Origin: Salinimicrobium tongyeongense
Lineage (GTDB): Bacteria; Bacteroidota; Bacteroidia; Flavobacteriales; Flavobacteriaceae
Direction: 5' to 3'
Assembly: GCF_026109735.1 (NCBI RefSeq)
Contig: NZ_CP069620.1
Coordinates: 2,914,001 to 2,978,000 of the forward strand
Length of the DNA stretch: 64,000 nt
A model generated the notes under the pieces. That model was not told the origin of the DNA, did not search any database, and was given only the letters and a program-made list of their open reading frames with translations. A program made the position numbers and the translations under genes. Below are positions 61,136 to 64,000 of this stretch, piece after piece; within the stretch, counting starts at the first letter, position 1; the number at the start of each line of letters is the position of its first letter.

Positions 61136-61735
61136 CAATCTGGGTACTTTAGACCTGTCGTTATCGTCAAAGTGTTCGTTGAGGTCGAGCAGCTTGAATT
61201 TGTGCTCTTTTGCCGTGTCTAGGTAATCTGAAAGGTGGTGCGTAAAGGCCGGCGGGGCCTGGTAGCCGCTTTTGGTTTGAAATTTCGCCCTGCTGCCGGC
61301 ATATTGCCTGCCGGGATGCAGCTCACAAATGTAGAATTTCCCGTTTCTTTTTAAGCTGCGCGAGCCTTCAGCAAAAATAAAGCAAAGGTCTTTCACGTGT
61401 TCGAGCACAAGGCTGCAGGTGACGAGGTTTGCCCAGCCGGGTTTTACAGGCCACTCTTCAGTAATATCTGCGTTGAGGAATTCCACATTTTCGGCCTTGA
61501 CCTTTTCCCGGGCTTTCGCCATCATTTCTGAAGAAAGATCTATGGCCTTTACAAAATCGGCTTTTTGGGAGAGCCATCCGGTGTTCTTTCCAGTGCCGCA
61601 GCCCAGCTCCAGGATATTTCCGTAGTGGGGGTTTAAAAAAGTATTTTGCAGCACTTCGGCCTCCAGGTCACGCGTCCTGTTTTCCATGGCATCATAAGAT
61701 GCCGCCCACGCATTGTAGGAGTCGCCCGTGCTCAT
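61106..61735 (-). CDS. class I SAM-dependent methyltransferase
   Basis: 209 residues from MSTGDSYNAWAASYDAMENR. SAM-binding motif I ILELGCGTGKNTGWLSQKAD, then AIDLSSEMMAKAREKV and NLVTCSLVLEHVKD. I start at 61735 because its ATG overlaps the TGA of the upstream gene (ATGA). An earlier in-frame ATG at 61756 lies inside that gene. Substrate unknown. Convergent with, and slightly overlapping, the haem oxygenase gene. Confidence 0.88.
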   Translation of the reverse strand: MSTGDSYNAWAASYDAMENRTRDLEAEVLQNTFLNPHYGNILELGCGTGKNTGWLSQKADFVKAIDLSSEMMAKAREKVKAENVEFLNADITEEWPVKPGWANLVTCSLVLEHVKDLCFIFAEGSRSLKRNGKFYICELHPGRQYAGSRAKFQTKSGYQAPPAFTHHLSDYLDTAKEHKFKLLDLNEHFDDNDRSKVPRLLSLVFESGV

Positions 61736-62091
61736 ATTTCTATCTTCCTGATCCAATTTTTAGCTTCGTCTTTTTCGGTTAGCTCGAAGAATTTAACCCT
61801 GGCCTTTGTGAAAGGTTTCATGAGCTGGGTGAGTTCTTTTTCCCACTCTTTATTTCCTACCATGGCAATGCGCTCCATGTTTTCGGCATTTTTGAAGTCG
61901 AATTTTATATCGCGCCATATTGCGCCAAGGCTCCAGCCTTCAAATTCGTTCATCTCAAAATACCATCTTATGGCTCCAAAACTCCTCACTTTTTCCTGTA
62001 ACAGCGGGATGAGCCGGTCATAATCTTCATTGGTGAGTTTTTCTTCTGCGACGGTGTAAATCACATTTTGCTCCACCTGGATAGAAATCAT
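61732..62091 (-). CDS. STAS/SpoIIAA-like protein
   Basis: 119 residues. NVIYTVAEEKLTNEDYDRLI and WYFEMNEFEGWSLGAIWRDI, then FKNAENMERIAMVGNKEWEK, are typical of the SpoIIAA-like (STAS) family of small cytoplasmic proteins. Function not established. Shares an ATGA overlap with the methyltransferase gene, so one operon. Confidence 0.82.
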   Translation of the reverse strand: MISIQVEQNVIYTVAEEKLTNEDYDRLIPLLQEKVRSFGAIRWYFEMNEFEGWSLGAIWRDIKFDFKNAENMERIAMVGNKEWEKELTQLMKPFTKARVKFFELTEKDEAKNWIRKIEI

Positions 62092-62275
62092 AGTTTGGTT
62101 TTTTTACAATTTCGAAAGAAAACCACATATGGGCAACCCAATAAAAGGCTTCGCGAGTTAAGCTCTTGTTAATCTATGCTTAAGAAATGTTAAGCGGTTT
62201 TTCCTGAAAAAAGTAGTGCGAAGGGGCTTTCAGCATTCAAAAATTCCCCTCATCTTTGCCTTTTTTAAGAGGTAT

Positions 62276-63415
62276 ATGGAATCCCGCAAAAAGCAACGCA
62301 TCGCACTTAGTGCCTTCTTTTTTATGTCGGGTTTTGCTTTTTCAACATGGGCTTCCCGCATTCCCACCATCAAAACACAATTTGACCTGAACGAAGCCCA
62401 GCTGGGCAACCTCCTGCTGGCCATGCCGGTGAGTTCGCTCATTGGGCTGCCAATTTCGGGCTGGCTGGTTTCCAGGTTTGACAGTAGGAACCCCCTCATT
62501 GTGGCTTATTTTTTCTTCGCGGTAGGGCTGGTGATGATAGGAAGTGCGTCAAATATGCTGCTCCTGGTGATGGGGATTTGTGTTTTTGCATTTAGCATGC
62601 GCATCCTGAACATCTCCATGAACACCCAATCGCTCACGCTCCAAAAATTATTTCCGCGGAAGATTTTGGGCTCCTTTCACGGCCTTTGGAGCACCGGCGG
62701 ACTCGTGGGAGTGCTTTTCTCTACCTTACTTATTAAACTGAACCTTTCCATGCAGCTGCATTTTTGGATAGTAGCCGGCATAGGAATCTTACTGGGAGTT
62801 TTTTCTTACTCATTTTTACTGCGGAAAGACCGCGCTACCGGCGGCAATAAACTGCGGCTGGGAAAACCCGATAAATTTATACTGTACCTGGGGCTGCTCA
62901 TCTTTTTTGCCTCTTTGTGCGAGGGCGGGATGTTTGACTGGAGTGGCGTGTATTTTAAAGAAGTGGTGAAAGAAGAAATTTTCACTTTGGGCTACCTCAT
63001 TTTTATGACGTTTATGGCACTCTCACGCTTCTTTTCTGACAGGCTTATAGAAAAGTTGGGAATGCCCCGAATGTTCCTGCTAAGTTCTTCCCTTATATCT
63101 TCGGGAGTGCTTTTAATGATCCTGCTCCCTTACTTTTGGCCGGCACTTATAGGGTTTAGCCTGGTAGGGGTTGGGGTGGCGGCTATCATCCCGATGATCT
63201 TTAGCCTGGCGGGAACTTCCAAAAAATATTCGGCGGGAATGGCTATTTCTATCATTACTACCTACGGAATTGTGGGCATGTTGCTGGGGCCGCCCTTAGT
63301 GGGGTACATTGCCCACCTCTTTAACCTCAAAGTTTCTTTTCTGCTGTTCCTTTTTGCCGGTCTCCTCTTTATCCCGGTGTCACAGCTTTTCTTCAGGTTT
63401 AAGCAGGAAGAGTAG
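62276..63415 (+). CDS. MFS transporter
   Basis: 379 residues from MESRKKQRIALSAFFFMSGF. About twelve membrane helices. FSTWASRIPTIKTQFDLNEA is typical of a YbjJ-like branch of the major facilitator superfamily (the loop 2-3 motif is SGWLVSRFDSR). Probably exports or imports a small molecule, substrate not deducible. The ATG at 62276 is preferred over the upstream in-frame start at 62216. Confidence 0.85.
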   Translation: MESRKKQRIALSAFFFMSGFAFSTWASRIPTIKTQFDLNEAQLGNLLLAMPVSSLIGLPISGWLVSRFDSRNPLIVAYFFFAVGLVMIGSASNMLLLVMGICVFAFSMRILNISMNTQSLTLQKLFPRKILGSFHGLWSTGGLVGVLFSTLLIKLNLSMQLHFWIVAGIGILLGVFSYSFLLRKDRATGGNKLRLGKPDKFILYLGLLIFFASLCEGGMFDWSGVYFKEVVKEEIFTLGYLIFMTFMALSRFFSDRLIEKLGMPRMFLLSSSLISSGVLLMILLPYFWPALIGFSLVGVGVAAIIPMIFSLAGTSKKYSAGMAISIITTYGIVGMLLGPPLVGYIAHLFNLKVSFLLFLFAGLLFIPVSQLFFRFKQEE

Positions 63416-63605
63416 AAGAGATCTTATTCAGAAAAAAAACTTCAGTTTTTGGCATTTTTGAGAGTTAAGGCTTTATGCTGCTTTTAGCAGAAGCAGAGTT
63501 TAACTTTTGTATCTTATCTTTAGGGAAGTATTAGTGGCTATAAATTTATACCGGCGGCACAAAGTGTGGAAAACTTTTGGCAGGCCGGGACAAAAAGATG
63601 GAAAG

Positions 63606-64000
63606 ATGTCAAACAATAAAGATTATAAAGTTCCGCCTTCAACCCGTATTGGGCACGTACACCTCAAGGTGTCAAACCTTGAGAGGTCGCTGTTGTTCTA
63701 CAACGGGCTGCTGGGGTTTGAGGTGACACAGCGCATGGGCGATGCAGCTGTATTTTTGTCGGCAGGCGGTTACCACCACCATATAGGCCTAAACACCTGG
63801 CACAGTAAAGGAGCGCCCGAAGCTTCAAAAAGAGGGGTGGGCCTGTACCACACGGCCATAGTCTATGAACATAGAAAAGAACTGGCACAGGTGCTAAAAA
63901 GGCTAATTGATGCAGAATATCCCTTAACAGGCGCGGCAGATCACGGGGTGTCGGAAGCACTTTACCTCAATGATCCCGATGGAAATGGAGTGGAACTTTA
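63606..64000 (+). CDS. VOC-family (glyoxalase/dioxygenase-like) protein, 3' end cut by window edge
   Basis: The frame from ATG 63606 gives MSNNKDYKVPPSTRIGHVHL, then KVSNLERSLLFYNGLLGFEV, YHHHIGLNTWHSKGAP and YLNDPDGNGVELY. Histidines in GHVHL and HHIGLN and the glutamate in GNGVELY fit the metal site of vicinal-oxygen-chelate enzymes related to catechol 2,3-dioxygenase (CatE-like). Substrate unknown. The gene continues beyond the window. Confidence 0.85.
   Translation, partial: MSNNKDYKVPPSTRIGHVHLKVSNLERSLLFYNGLLGFEVTQRMGDAAVFLSAGGYHHHIGLNTWHSKGAPEASKRGVGLYHTAIVYEHRKELAQVLKRLIDAEYPLTGAADHGVSEALYLNDPDGNGVEL

Overview
ORGANISM. The window looks like a chromosome segment of a marine Flavobacteriaceae bacterium (Bacteroidetes), perhaps close to Gramella or Salegentibacter. 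This is inferred from protein families: a SpoT-Fur-PurA cluster, a CarboxypepD_reg-like outer-membrane protein, a bacteriophytochrome/haem-oxygenase operon, and a TTG-N17-TAnnTTTG type promoter. The exact genus is not provable from the sequence alone.

LAYOUT. (1) 1-2.4 kb: end of a surface-sugar locus (neuA partial, a four-helix-bundle gene, neuC), all on the minus strand. (2) 2.4-5.4 kb: a damaged boundary zone with a truncated GIY-YIG gene, a frameshifted IS256-family element with a 110-bp tandem duplication at its end, and an IS481-type element. (3) About 5.4-33.6 kb: a long AT-rich array of about 28 gene cassettes, every cassette gene on the minus strand, separated by about 27 imperfectly palindromic sites of 125-140 bp plus a few half sites. 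These sites have the architecture of integron attC sites. Read on the minus strand they start with an ACAACAA-like R'' arm and end with an ACGTT R' core. The few bases outside each core are complementary between the two ends of the same cassette, as expected for cassettes that circularise. No tyrosine-recombinase integrase is present in the window. (4) 33.8-64 kb: ordinary core genome at higher GC: an MpaB-like protein, a small regulator/membrane-protein operon with two operator copies, spoT-fur-purA, an M48 protease, a P-type ATPase, two LuxR/PAS regulators, sbcDC, an outer-membrane protein, a photoreceptor operon, a methyltransferase, an MFS transporter and a VOC enzyme.

HOW THE ARRAY WORKS. 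Many cassettes carry known or likely defence and toxin functions: Fic, FRG-domain protein, TIR-NTPase, an abortive-infection-class reverse transcriptase, a putAbiC membrane protein, an AAA_13 (PrrC/RloC-like) ATPase with a CPFC zinc-hook motif, and an HTH-ImmA/IrrE pair. Others encode a CDF cation transporter, small membrane proteins, a secreted protein and unknown proteins. At least eleven cassettes contain no convincing gene. They fall into three families (called NC1, NC2, NC3 here) built from degenerate modules. Three pairs of these are identical, or appear so, and in all three the identity starts and stops at the AAC core, which is the signature of site-specific cassette movement. Insertion sequences have hit the attC sites repeatedly, including one IS1182-type element at the same position in two different attC sites.

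MAIN POINT. The most notable object is this integrase-less, defence-rich integron-like array in a Bacteroidetes chromosome. Notable features within it are diverse attC classes with compensatory base changes, non-coding modular cassettes, and two cassette genes interrupted by in-frame stop codons. A second, separate signal is a palindrome, CAAAAATGNCATTTTTG, found in nearly every attC and also scattered through core genes.
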